The notes beneath the pieces were generated by a model. It searched no databases. It was not told the DNA's origin and worked only from the letters and a program-made list of their open reading frames with translations. Position numbers and translations under genes: made by a program. From NCBI RefSeq assembly GCF_026725475.1, contig NZ_CP109965.1, positions 2,480,001 to 2,544,000 on the forward strand: a stretch of DNA of 64,000 nt. The letters run 5' to 3'. This document shows positions 34,721-44,070 of the stretch, in pieces (the stretch's first letter is position 1; each line of letters opens with the position of its first letter). The DNA comes from Catenovulum adriaticum. Its GTDB lineage: Bacteria > Pseudomonadota > Gammaproteobacteria > Enterobacterales > Alteromonadaceae.

Positions 34721-35302
34721 TTAGTCCTCAATTAATAGATCAAACGCTTCACACACCCAATGTCCCATAAATAAATGCGCTTCTTGAATGCGCGCCGTTT
34801 CAGGGTGTTTTACTATAATAGGTAAATTTGCAATCTCTTTTACTTTACCGCCATCTCGACCTGTAAAAGCAACGGTATAAGCACCCACTTCATTGGCAGC
34901 CTCTAACGCCAAATTAATATTAGGACTCGTACCAGAGGTAGTTAACCCAATAACCACATCTTTTTCACTGCAAAGCGCTTCTACCTGCCGGCTAAATACC
35001 GTATCAAACCCAAAATCATTGGCATGAGCAGTTAAGATTGACGTATCTGTCGTTAACGCAATTGAAGCTAAAGGACGTCGGTTTTTTTTGAATCTTACGA
35101 CAAACTCAGCGGCTAAGTGCTGGCTATCAGCAGCACTGCCACCATTACCACAAAATACAATTTTGCCGCCGTTTGCCAGAGCTTGCTGACATTTTTCGAC
35201 CAAAGTTAATAATTCATCTTGATGTACCGAAAGGGTTTTAAACAATTCAAGATGACTAGCAAGGTTTTGCTCAAAGCTTTTTTTCAGAATAGATGTAGAC
35301 AT
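34721..35302 (-). CDS. gmhA: GmhA, sedoheptulose-7-phosphate isomerase
   Basis: SIS-domain protein, 193 residues from the ATG at 35302 (a TTG two codons upstream is the other option). Motifs CGNGGSAADSQHLAAEFVV, TTSGTSPN and QEAHLFMGHWVCE match GmhA. First step of heptose synthesis. DiaA, a SIS relative, is less likely because hldE follows 6 bases later. Confidence 0.93.
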   Translation of the reverse strand: MSTSILKKSFEQNLASHLELFKTLSVHQDELLTLVEKCQQALANGGKIVFCGNGGSAADSQHLAAEFVVRFKKNRRPLASIALTTDTSILTAHANDFGFDTVFSRQVEALCSEKDVVIGLTTSGTSPNINLALEAANEVGAYTVAFTGRDGGKVKEIANLPIIVKHPETARIQEAHLFMGHWVCEAFDLLIED

Positions 35303-35509
35303 AGGCAACGACGCTCTTGCAGTTTAAATTAAGATAAGGCATTTAGAATACACTGGTTTGTTATTCGATTGTAGTCATTGCTTTTAAATCTGCACCTCAA
35401 TTCAATTTTTTGTTTAAAAAACAAGCTTAACTATGAATTAAAAGCGGCTTTGCATTAAGGATAAGCTATGGCATTATGTCGGCCTCAGCGGAAAGAGCAG
35501 TCAATAAAT

Positions 35510-36532
35510 ATGAAAAAGTACCTATTTTTTATCGCCCAGAATTATTCATTCGAGATCTTAAGACCCCTTCAGCAGCAAATTAAATTAAACGGGGATCAAG
35601 TCCTTTGGTTTATTTATGGAAATGAAGTTAATAAAGATTTGTTTAACAAAGACGAAGCTTTTACAGCTAACGCTAGCGAAGCGGTAAACTACCACCCTAT
35701 CGCCTCGTTTGTTCCTGGAAATATTATTCCCCGTTTTATTCCCGGTATAAAAGTACAAGTATTTCACGGTTTTGAGTGGAAGAAAAAAGGTCACTTTGTG
35801 ATTAGAGATTGCTTTGATTTATATTGTACACAAGGACCGTTATTTACTAATAAATTTAATCAACTAGCCAAAAAACATCCGTACTTTGATGTAGTTGAAA
35901 CTGGTTGGCCTAAGCTAGATCCTTTGTTTAAAACATCGCCTTTACCAGTTAATAACCCAGAATTACCTTGCATTTTATACGCGCCTACCTTTTCACCGGC
36001 ACTCACCAGCGCGCCAGATTTATTTGAAGAAATAATCCAGTTAAGCCATACCCAAAATTGGCAATGGATTGTTAAATTTCACCCAAAAATGGATAAAAAT
36101 TGGATTGAAAAATTTACCGCCGCAGCACATGATAAACTGCAAATAATAGAAACAGCTGAAATAGCACCGGTGTTACATGCAGCCGATGTTATTTTATCTG
36201 ACACATCCTCTATCATTACTGAGTTTATGTTACTGAGCAAACCAGCTGTGACCTATAAAAATGCTCAACCCGAACCTGAATTAATGGATTTTACTGAGCC
36301 AAAACAGTTAAAAAGCGAACTCAGCCAAGCGTTAGAGCCAAATGCACAACTTATTGAACAAATTAATCAATACACAGCGCAAATGCATCCGTATCAAGAT
36401 GGTTTATCGTCACAAAGAATCTTAACCGCAGTGGATGACATTGTAGAAAAAGGTAAACGAGCCCGCAAAAAATTACCCCTTAATTTAGTCCGTAATTTTA
36501 AAATGCGCAAAAAGATGAAATATTGGAAGTAA
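35510..36532 (+). CDS. CDP-glycerol glycerophosphotransferase-like protein (A)
   Basis: 340 residues from MKKYLFFIAQ; an upstream ATG at 35468 has an excellent AAGGA site and would add 14 residues, so the start is open. TagB/TagF-type fold: QVFHGFEWKKKG, YAPTFSP, KFHPKMD, and LSDTSSIITEFM, the motif set of enzymes that transfer glycerol phosphate from CDP-glycerol. In a Gram-negative LPS locus it probably decorates core or O-chain sugars rather than making wall teichoic acid. Confidence 0.85.
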   Translation: MKKYLFFIAQNYSFEILRPLQQQIKLNGDQVLWFIYGNEVNKDLFNKDEAFTANASEAVNYHPIASFVPGNIIPRFIPGIKVQVFHGFEWKKKGHFVIRDCFDLYCTQGPLFTNKFNQLAKKHPYFDVVETGWPKLDPLFKTSPLPVNNPELPCILYAPTFSPALTSAPDLFEEIIQLSHTQNWQWIVKFHPKMDKNWIEKFTAAAHDKLQIIETAEIAPVLHAADVILSDTSSIITEFMLLSKPAVTYKNAQPEPELMDFTEPKQLKSELSQALEPNAQLIEQINQYTAQMHPYQDGLSSQRILTAVDDIVEKGKRARKKLPLNLVRNFKMRKKMKYWK

Positions 36533-36795
36533 AAGTTAATTTAGAAATGGGTATTAAGATTTAGCATGTTTCATGTTTAATTATCATTTTAGTGGCGAAA
36601 ACATGTGCATTTAGTAAGGAAACCAATAACGAGACTGTGCTTTCTAAGCTACGCCCATTTTGCTTTGTTAACCGTTTAAATAGCCCAGTGCTTAAAAATG
36701 AGATAAAAATCCCCCAAAAACGGGCATTGCTAAAACTGCTAAAACTGCAAAAAACATAAAAAAGCCAAACACCAAATAAAATCGGTACTCGGTCG
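36533..36795. other. Gap after glycerophosphotransferase A
   Basis: About 260 AT-rich bases before the end of the minus-strand TagD-like gene. The only visible structure is a short 9-base direct repeat (CTAAAACTG twice) near 36732-36749. No gene or terminator is supported. Confidence 0.4.
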
Positions 36796-36813
36796 TTATG
36801 AATTATGTCTTGT

Positions 36814-37215
36814 TTATTCTGGGCGAGATTTCACAACTTCAATAATTTCAGTGGTGGAAATTGAAGGCGTACGAGGCAAATAAACCACTTCACACACATC
36901 TTTAAAGCAGTCAAATTTACCTGCCCAATCGTCTCCCATCACTAACACATCAGCTTTGTGCTCAATTAAATATTCACGCTTTAAATCAAGCGAGTGCTCG
37001 GCAAAAACCTGATCAACACATTTAAGTGAACTGATAATTTTCATCCTGTCTGCTTCACTATACACAGGATAGCGCTGTTTTTTAGAATAATTTAAAGCAT
37101 CGGTCGATACACCAACTATTAAATAATTACCAAGCTTTGCAGCTCTTTCTAAAATATTAATATGGCCAACGTGAAAGACATCAAATGTGCCAAAAGTTAT
37201 GATACGCTTTTGCAA
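36814..37215 (-). CDS. TagD-like cytidylyltransferase (1)
   Basis: 133 residues from a TTG at 37215 that has a GGAG ribosome site five bases before it; a TTG at 37233 lacks one. Nucleotidyltransferase motifs ITFGTFDVFHVGH and, near the C terminus, ISTTEI. Closest to glycerol-3-phosphate cytidylyltransferase, which would supply CDP-glycerol to the glycerophosphotransferases next to it. Exact substrate is inferred. Confidence 0.82.
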   Translation of the reverse strand: MQKRIITFGTFDVFHVGHINILERAAKLGNYLIVGVSTDALNYSKKQRYPVYSEADRMKIISSLKCVDQVFAEHSLDLKREYLIEHKADVLVMGDDWAGKFDCFKDVCEVVYLPRTPSISTTEIIEVVKSRPE

Positions 37216-37401
37216 GAGAACTCCGTTCTTCAACCTAAATGAAAGAAAACATTCAAAGTAGTTTCAATACCAACTATCTGGTATTATTTATGCTTATGTT
37301 TTTTCAACAAAAAGAAAACGAGCGAACTATAGCACTGTTCTAAAGCAAACCCAAAGCTCACGGTTGCTATACGTAAATAAATAATAATGATAGGTTTAAA
37401 T

Positions 37402-37818
37402 TTGAACAAGCTAATTGGATATACAACAGGGGTATTTGACCTGTTTCATATTGGACACTTAAATGTATTACGCCGCGCAAAAATGGAATGCGACTACTTA
37501 ATCGTTGGGGTAACAACCGATGAGCTATCATTTTCGCGAAAAAATAAAAAACCGATAGTTCCGTTTGAAGAAAGAATGTCGATAGTAGAATCAATTCGGT
37601 TTGTAGACGAAGTTGTACCACAAACACATATGGACAAAATTCAAGCATGGAATAACTTAAAATTTGATCGCATGTTTGTGGGTAGTGATTGGAAAGGCAG
37701 TGATTCATGGAACAAACTTGAGGCTGAATTTGCCACCAGAGGCGTTGAAATCGTTTATTTCCCTTATACTGATCATACCTCAAGCACTTTTCTGCGTTCA
37801 GTTTTAGAAAAAATCTAA
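37402..37818 (+). CDS. TagD-like cytidylyltransferase (2)
   Basis: About 138 residues, starting at a TTG (37402) with an AGG site 7 bases before it; ATG at 37387 has none. Motif TTGVFDLFHIGHLNVL is the HxGH nucleotide-binding site, and STFLRS near the end replaces the STTEI of its neighbour. Transcribed divergently from the first TagD-like gene and 10 bases before the licD gene. It could use glycerol phosphate, choline phosphate or another phospho-alcohol. Confidence 0.82.
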   Translation: MNKLIGYTTGVFDLFHIGHLNVLRRAKMECDYLIVGVTTDELSFSRKNKKPIVPFEERMSIVESIRFVDEVVPQTHMDKIQAWNNLKFDRMFVGSDWKGSDSWNKLEAEFATRGVEIVYFPYTDHTSSTFLRSVLEKI

Positions 37819-37828
37819 CAGGAAAAAC

Positions 37829-38422
37829 ATGGCCGGACATCATAAATTGGTTGGAAAAGTAGCCGAAGACGCCTTAAAAATGCTTTCAAATGTTGGTAGC
37901 GTATTTAACCAAAATAAAGTGGATTATTGCTTAGAAGGTGGAACGTTATTAGGTATCGTAAGAGAAAATAGGTTGCTGCCTTGGGATGACGATATGGATC
38001 TCACTATTACAGAGCATCAAATCCCTAACTTAAAGCAAGCGCTTAAAGCATTGCCTAAAAAATACCGAGTTCGTAAACGATATTATTTTACCAACTACAA
38101 AGCCATCAAAGAAGGAAACTTACGCCTTATTCGAATCAGCAATCGAAAATGGTTCTTTTTCAAAGGTAAAGTTCGTATGGATATTTTTGTAAAATACAGC
38201 GATCAAGAAAATTATTACTGGACTGTTGGCGGCAAAAATAACTTTGTAATAAAAAGTATCCCAAAGCGTTTTTATGATAAAACTGAAGCTTATGAATTTA
38301 ATAAGCAGAAATATTTGGTGCCGCAAAACTATACTCAATATTTAACCTTGAGATATGGTGACTGGCAAAAACCAGTAAAAGAATGGGATTGCTTAAATGA
38401 TGATAATGCTAAAATAAATTAG
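37829..38422 (+). CDS. LicD-family phosphotransferase
   Basis: 197 residues. LicD signature: YCLEGGTLLGIVREN then LLPWDDDMDL, the metal-binding nucleotidyltransferase core. LicD proteins attach phosphocholine or related phospho-alcohols to surface sugars. It is 10 bases after the TagD-like gene, suggesting that the activated donor made by that enzyme is used here. Confidence 0.88.
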   Translation: MAGHHKLVGKVAEDALKMLSNVGSVFNQNKVDYCLEGGTLLGIVRENRLLPWDDDMDLTITEHQIPNLKQALKALPKKYRVRKRYYFTNYKAIKEGNLRLIRISNRKWFFFKGKVRMDIFVKYSDQENYYWTVGGKNNFVIKSIPKRFYDKTEAYEFNKQKYLVPQNYTQYLTLRYGDWQKPVKEWDCLNDDNAKIN

Positions 38423-38509
38423 CTGGTTGAGACCGTATCAAAGGTTTATATTTAAGATCCCTAATCAACCAACAGGCTTTAAGATTTAACAAACAAGAAT
38501 AAATACCAA

Positions 38510-39580
38510 ATGAAAATCATTTTTGACACGCTTAACATATACTACCTTCCTCAGTATTTGCCTATATGCGATGTGCTCACTAAAAAAGGGCATAAATGTA
38601 TTTTTGTTTGTTATCGGAGCAAAAATAGCGAAAAGGACTTTAGTCAATCACTCAACTTGCCAATTAAATGGGTGAATGATACATCCGAAGCCCGGGATTT
38701 TTATGTTTCGGAAAAAGCTGACTGGATCTTTTTTGGTAACGCCTTTAGCCATTTAGAACAAATTCATGCTGTGTCAAAAACAGTTCAACTCGGTCATGGG
38801 GTAGGACCTAAACCAAGTTATTATCATAAGTCCAGAACCCCAATGACCGTTAGGTTTATTGAAGGCGCAATGCGACTGGAAAAAATCAAAAAATTATATC
38901 CTAAGGATAATTTTGTTCAAGTGGGGTTTTCTAAACTTGACCCTTTGTTTACTGGAGCCGAAACCGGCTTAGATATCGCAAAGCTAGGCTTAGACTCTAG
39001 TAAACAAACAATATTATATGCTCCAACTTTTAACCCTAGTTCACTCGAACGCTTTCCCGATAATTGGCCAAAAGACTTTCAACAATACAATATTCTGATA
39101 AAGCCTCACACTTTTACCTATACAAAAAAATACTATAAAAAACAGCGCCAAAAACTTGCTAAATGGGATAAATTTACTAATACCTATGTTGCACAGCCAT
39201 CTGATATTTCACTCCTGCCTTTTATGGCGAGCGCGGATATATTGCTAAGTGAAGCCTCTTCTACCCTATTTGAGTTTGTAGCGCTAGATAAGCCTGTTAT
39301 TGTATGTGATTTTTATAAACTAAAATGGTCATATAGAGGCATTTTCAAATATAGGTTTGAACGCAGATTTGGCAAAGATAACGTTATCTATAAGGACATA
39401 GGAACACATGCTCAATCCTATAAAGCGTTAAAAAATGCAATTCCGCACGAGCTAAAAAATCCAGAACTTTGCAGAGCTCAGCGAAAACAGTATACCGCTG
39501 AACATGTAGGACCTACTGATGGCTTAACATCAGAGCGTATCGTTGATTACCTCGAAAAATTTAGCGACCCTCAACCCTGA
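38510..39580 (+). CDS. CDP-glycerol glycerophosphotransferase-like protein (B)
   Basis: 356 residues, TagB/TagF superfamily. Motifs QLGHGVGPKPSYY, ILYAPTFNPSSLE, LIKPHTF and LLSEASSTLFEFV correspond to the same positions as in the gene at 35510. Only about 87 bases after licD on the same strand, so likely one unit with the TagD-like and licD genes. Confidence 0.82.
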   Translation: MKIIFDTLNIYYLPQYLPICDVLTKKGHKCIFVCYRSKNSEKDFSQSLNLPIKWVNDTSEARDFYVSEKADWIFFGNAFSHLEQIHAVSKTVQLGHGVGPKPSYYHKSRTPMTVRFIEGAMRLEKIKKLYPKDNFVQVGFSKLDPLFTGAETGLDIAKLGLDSSKQTILYAPTFNPSSLERFPDNWPKDFQQYNILIKPHTFTYTKKYYKKQRQKLAKWDKFTNTYVAQPSDISLLPFMASADILLSEASSTLFEFVALDKPVIVCDFYKLKWSYRGIFKYRFERRFGKDNVIYKDIGTHAQSYKALKNAIPHELKNPELCRAQRKQYTAEHVGPTDGLTSERIVDYLEKFSDPQP

Positions 39581-39681
39581 AAATATTTAATTTACTAACT
39601 GATAAAAATCTAACCCAGATGTCATTCGTTTGTCATATTGTTTAGGCAAATTAATACCATTTCTGGGTATAACATTGATTT

Positions 39682-40746
39682 ATGCACATTGCGGTTTGTA
39701 TTAATACGTTGTCTGTTGGTGGTGCTGAAAAAGCTGCTATCAATTTAGTTGAATCTTTACTTAAAGCTGGTCATCAAGCTCATTTAATTGTGTTGCACAA
39801 ACATGGTCAGTATCAGTTACCAAAAAACTTTCCAGTCACTTTTATCCATCATAAAAAAAGATTAAAACTTCCACTATTTCGACGCCAGCGAATGGCAAAA
39901 AAATTAACCCGCACATTAAAAAAGCTAGCAATTTCTTTTGATTTAATTTTATCCAATTTACATCATTGCAATCAGGTTTTGTCTAAAACTAAATTGGATA
40001 ATATCTGGTATATCATTCATAGCCCGCTATCGCGTGAACTTAAATACTCAACCCAACCTGAAAAACATTTAAAACAAAAAATAAAAATTTATGATGGGCA
40101 AAAATTAATTGCAGTCAGCCACTCTATTGCCGATGACATACGCGACAATGCACTGATTGCGCCACAGCAACTCACCGTTATTCACAACGCATATGATATA
40201 GATAAAATTACTCAGCTCGCGACAGCGGCCCCTGACAATTTGCCCCAAACCCCTTATTATTTGTTTGTTGCTCGCTTTTCACCTGAAAAACGTTTTGATA
40301 TTGCGTTTAGTGCATTTTCACAATTTCAGTCAAATGTGAAATTAGTGGTTTTGACCAATGATCAACAAGCTGTATTAACAATGGCTGCACAGTACCAATT
40401 GACTGAACGCATTATTTGTCCTGGTTTTACCCAAAACCCTTACCCATGGTTCAAACAAGCTAAACTGCTATTTAATTGCTCTGATTATGAAGGCTTTCCA
40501 AACACCTTTGTAGAAGCACTCATTTTAAATACCCCAGTCATCAGTTTTAAATTTGATAACAAAATACCTGAGGCCTTAACTGGTAAATTAGAAAACTGGG
40601 TGGTTGCAAGTAATACAGCACAAGCCTTAACCGAAAAATTCTATCAAGCAGAGCAGCACCAATTTAGCAATATTAACGCTGATATTTTGCCCAAGGTGTG
40701 TGCTGAATATGTCATTAAACAAATAGAATCACTTAAATCGTCATAA
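39682..40746 (+). CDS. GT4 family glycosyltransferase (1)
   Basis: 354 residues, GT-B fold. N-terminal NTLSVGGAEKAAINLVE and C-terminal SDYEGFPNTFVEALILNTPVI, the GT4 nucleotide-sugar site. Likely adds a sugar to the LPS core or O-chain. Two bases before the next gene, so cotranscribed with it. Confidence 0.88.
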   Translation: MHIAVCINTLSVGGAEKAAINLVESLLKAGHQAHLIVLHKHGQYQLPKNFPVTFIHHKKRLKLPLFRRQRMAKKLTRTLKKLAISFDLILSNLHHCNQVLSKTKLDNIWYIIHSPLSRELKYSTQPEKHLKQKIKIYDGQKLIAVSHSIADDIRDNALIAPQQLTVIHNAYDIDKITQLATAAPDNLPQTPYYLFVARFSPEKRFDIAFSAFSQFQSNVKLVVLTNDQQAVLTMAAQYQLTERIICPGFTQNPYPWFKQAKLLFNCSDYEGFPNTFVEALILNTPVISFKFDNKIPEALTGKLENWVVASNTAQALTEKFYQAEQHQFSNINADILPKVCAEYVIKQIESLKSS

Positions 40747-40747
40747 T

Positions 40748-41791
40748 ATGAAACCGACCCAATTTTATTTTGCATCAACACCACTGAATATTTTATTAGC
40801 TTGTTCAATCGCAAAAGCGAATCAAGTGCCAAATCGCCAAGCCGTTTTATTGTTAATAGATCAAACCTTAAATGAAACGCAAAACCTATATTATCAGGCC
40901 ATTTTAAAATGGCCTGATTCACCATTCACACAGGTGTTTATTCTTTCGTTTAAACAAAAATCTTTATTAAACAAAATAGCCTACCGAAAACAAGTATTAC
41001 AGCAAATTAATACGTTAATTTTACAATATCAACCTTGTCAGCTATTCACGGGTAATGATCGTCGTATCGAGTTTCAGTATGCGCATAGTTTAATGTTGAA
41101 AAAAAAGCCTCAAGCTTTTTCAACTTATTATGAAGATGGCTTGTTTAGCTATTTACCACGCAAAGCTAAATGGATAGAAAATTGGATAAGCAGACCGGTT
41201 AACCGTTTAGTCTACGGCAATTGGCGAGAGTTACCTGAAAGTGCAGGTTTTTCAAGCAAAATAAATCAAGTCTACGCGGCATTTCCTGACCTGATATGTT
41301 CAGAACTAAAACAAAAAAAAGTAGTTAAATTACCTAATAACTTTGCCTCTAAGCCGATGCAGGCGCTTGCTTGTCAGTTATTAAATTTAAATCAGCACAT
41401 GAGCCAAGCCATCGAATTACAAGATTGCGCTATGGTGCTTATATTGCCACACGAATCTAATTACCAAAATATTGACCGTTATAAACAAAAAATAATGGCA
41501 TTATTGCCAGCAAAACATAAGCCTGTACTCATCAAATATCATCCCAGAAATACCACCACAGATGCACTAAATTTGGCCCAATTACCTCAAATCACCTTGT
41601 TAAATCCGCTGATTCCATTTGAGTTTTACCTGCCTTATTTTAAACAAACAAAAATTGTAGGCGACCTGTCGGCAGCATTACTCACTAGTAAATGGTTAAG
41701 ACCCGAACTTGAAGTAGCCTGTATAACACCGGCAAAAGATGACCGGCGTAGTCAACTTTATAAACAGTTAGGCATCCAATTTTTGGTATAA
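40748..41791 (+). CDS. POLYST/GT52-like putative glycosyltransferase
   Basis: 347 residues. No certain family from inspection. FASTPLNILLACSIA at the start, TYYEDGLFSYLP in the middle and LIKYHPRN near residue 262 resemble the GT52/polysialyltransferase-like group, in which YEDG and a late HP motif recur. It follows the GT4 gene by one base. Its 3' end overlaps the convergent GT4 gene by 24 bases. A sialyl- or other acidic-sugar transferase role is a guess. Confidence 0.5.
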   Translation: MKPTQFYFASTPLNILLACSIAKANQVPNRQAVLLLIDQTLNETQNLYYQAILKWPDSPFTQVFILSFKQKSLLNKIAYRKQVLQQINTLILQYQPCQLFTGNDRRIEFQYAHSLMLKKKPQAFSTYYEDGLFSYLPRKAKWIENWISRPVNRLVYGNWRELPESAGFSSKINQVYAAFPDLICSELKQKKVVKLPNNFASKPMQALACQLLNLNQHMSQAIELQDCAMVLILPHESNYQNIDRYKQKIMALLPAKHKPVLIKYHPRNTTTDALNLAQLPQITLLNPLIPFEFYLPYFKQTKIVGDLSAALLTSKWLRPELEVACITPAKDDRRSQLYKQLGIQFLV

Positions 41792-42865
41792 ATTAAGATA
41801 TTGATTCGCCATCGCCTGAATTGAAAACTCATTCAACATTTTTTCTCTTGCCTGTTTAGCCAGTTGAAGCCTTAAATTAGGATTACAAATTAATGTTTCG
41901 ATGGCACTTTGCAGCGCTTGGACATCCCCAGCAGGTACAAGCAAGCCATTAACCTTGTCTTTTATGGCCTCCGGAATACCACCTACCGCGCTGGCAATAA
42001 CAGGCGTTTCACACGCACAAGCCTGTAATAAAGAAACGCCTAAACCTTCCATATAAGCTGGATGAACCAGTACATCTAAATTGGGTAATACCTGCTCAAG
42101 ATCAGCTCTAAATCCTGAAAAATAAACGGCTTGTTGTAAATCTAACTCAGCTACTTTATTTTTTAAATGCTGGGCTTGAGGGCCGCGTCCCAACACCAAA
42201 ACTTTAATCTGCGGGTAGCTTTTGAGCAATTCTTTCAGCGCATTAAATAAAACTAAGTGACCTTTACGTTCGATGAGCTGCGCCACAATACCTATTACAA
42301 AATGCTCAGCTTGAACATTAAATGTATCTGTAAACCACGCAGAATTTTGAATAGGTTGATAGTGCTCTGTATCAACTACGCTACGAACTGTTTTAACTTG
42401 ATTAGGACTCAACCCTTGGTTTAATAAAACTTGGCGTATACCATCCGATATTGCAACGGTTTGATTAAATAGCCTGTATTTAATTTTACACCACCAGCGA
42501 GATTCTGGATTATCGACCCGCCGGGTTAAAATACTGGGAATGTTTAGCATTTTCGCAGCTAAACCGCCATAAATATCCGCTCCGCGGCGGCTATGAATAT
42601 GTAATATATCGGCTTTTTCTTGCGCTAAAATCCGCTTCACTTTCCACGTTAAACCAATATCCAAATCGCCTTTCATTTTAATTGGAATTATCTTGCACCC
42701 GTTATGTTTAGAAAAATGCTCTGCAACTTCTGAACCCAGCGGGCAAATCACAATATTATTAACATTTACATTGTTTTTTAGCGCACCCAATAAATAAGCG
42801 ACTTGCAGCGCCCCACCATACAAATGACGCCCTGCTTCAATATGCACCACGGTTATTTTTTTCAT
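41768..42865 (-). CDS. GT4 family glycosyltransferase (2)
   Basis: 365 residues, GT-B fold. Opens VVHIEAGRHLYGGALQVAYLL; acceptor/donor motifs LHIHSRRGADIYGG and the GT4 HPAYMEGLGVSLLQACACETPVIA-type C-terminal segment (cut here). It overlaps the upstream GT9 gene by 4 bases, which points to LPS core assembly. Confidence 0.9.
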   Translation of the reverse strand: MKKITVVHIEAGRHLYGGALQVAYLLGALKNNVNVNNIVICPLGSEVAEHFSKHNGCKIIPIKMKGDLDIGLTWKVKRILAQEKADILHIHSRRGADIYGGLAAKMLNIPSILTRRVDNPESRWWCKIKYRLFNQTVAISDGIRQVLLNQGLSPNQVKTVRSVVDTEHYQPIQNSAWFTDTFNVQAEHFVIGIVAQLIERKGHLVLFNALKELLKSYPQIKVLVLGRGPQAQHLKNKVAELDLQQAVYFSGFRADLEQVLPNLDVLVHPAYMEGLGVSLLQACACETPVIASAVGGIPEAIKDKVNGLLVPAGDVQALQSAIETLICNPNLRLQLAKQAREKMLNEFSIQAMANQYLNLYQKLDA

Positions 42866-43947
42866 GACACTTTTTCTTTTATCACATACTTAGCTTGTTG
42901 CCATACCATGTCTGGTGTCACTTGCCACATACAAGTAAAAGCGCCATCACAAATTGGGGTTCTTCTGCATGGCGCACAAGCTTGCTTTTTATAAACAACT
43001 TTTGCCGTTTCACATTGGGTATCTGTATATGGAAACGTAGACCCAAAAATTGCCAAAGTAGGCGTTTTTTGGGCAATTCCCATATGTGTTAAGCCAGTAT
43101 CAACTCCTATTAATAGATTTGCTTGTTTAATAACGCTAGCGGCTTGTTTAAGCGAAGTTTTACCAGTTAAGTTTAGCACTGTATTGGTGTGGCTAATTTG
43201 TCTGGATAAACGCTCAGCGTGAGCTGCATCGCTTGGTCCGCCTAAAATAACAACAGGCCAATTTAATTCAGCAAAACGTTTTGCCAATGCCAGCCAATAT
43301 TGATCAATCCAATGCTTTTGTGCTCGAGTGGTAAAAGGACAAAAAACAACAAATTTTTGCTGATTTTCATATCCTTGAGCTTGCAATATTGAGTTAGCTG
43401 CCTCTGATTCTGATTCAGAAACCGGCATCGACATTTCAAAATTTTGAGTATATAAACCCAAGTACTCCGCCATGTCCTGATATTCAGAACACATTCTGGG
43501 ATCATCCGCTACTCGCTTAACGCATTCTGTCATTAACCATTGACTTGCTTCTTTAGAGCCTAATCCTATTCTGCGTTTAGCTCGACTCAGCCATGCCCAA
43601 ATGCCACTTTTTAATAATCCTTGTAAATCAATTGCCCAATCGATTTTTTGCTGTTTAAGCTCGCGAATAAACAAATTAACGGCTTGGTATAAAGCCCTAT
43701 ATTGTTTTTGTTGCTTTAACGCCCGCCATTGCGCCCTAGGTAAAATGATTAACTTATCAATTAATGGGTGATCGCTTAATAAACTAGCGGCAGCTGGCTC
43801 AGCAAGCCAAACTAATCTGCTATTTGGATATTTTGATTTAAGCGCAGGCAAAATAGCTGATGCCATAATCACATCACCTATCGCGCTTAAACGAATAATT
43901 AAAATGGTATTGGGCATAGTATTAGCCGCGGCTTGTGTTGATTCCAT
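42862..43947 (-). CDS. GT9 heptosyltransferase-family protein, WaaC-like
   Basis: 361 residues. GT9 opening ILIIRLSAIGDVIMASA, later LLIGVDTGLTHMGIA, and a cysteine-rich tail ACAPCRRTPICDGAFTCM seen in several LPS heptosyltransferase I relatives. Residue 11 is a Met and could be the true start (MPNTILIIRLS). Coupled to the GT4 gene downstream. Likely adds the first or second core heptose. Confidence 0.87.
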   Translation of the reverse strand: MESTQAAANTMPNTILIIRLSAIGDVIMASAILPALKSKYPNSRLVWLAEPAAASLLSDHPLIDKLIILPRAQWRALKQQKQYRALYQAVNLFIRELKQQKIDWAIDLQGLLKSGIWAWLSRAKRRIGLGSKEASQWLMTECVKRVADDPRMCSEYQDMAEYLGLYTQNFEMSMPVSESESEAANSILQAQGYENQQKFVVFCPFTTRAQKHWIDQYWLALAKRFAELNWPVVILGGPSDAAHAERLSRQISHTNTVLNLTGKTSLKQAASVIKQANLLIGVDTGLTHMGIAQKTPTLAIFGSTFPYTDTQCETAKVVYKKQACAPCRRTPICDGAFTCMWQVTPDMVWQQAKYVIKEKVS

Positions 43948-44070
43948 TTTCGGCTTTTGATTTAAATGACAATGTCGTCAAAAATACTTCATCTTTATTT
44001 CACCTAAATGACACCCAGCCCGAATAAATTGGCTTTAATCAAATACAAAAGCTAAATAACGGGCGAAATA

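Noticed and set aside
37367..37843. 158-codon minus-strand frame over the second TagD-like gene
   Set aside because: It has no family motifs, while the opposite strand encodes a clear HxGH nucleotidyltransferase.
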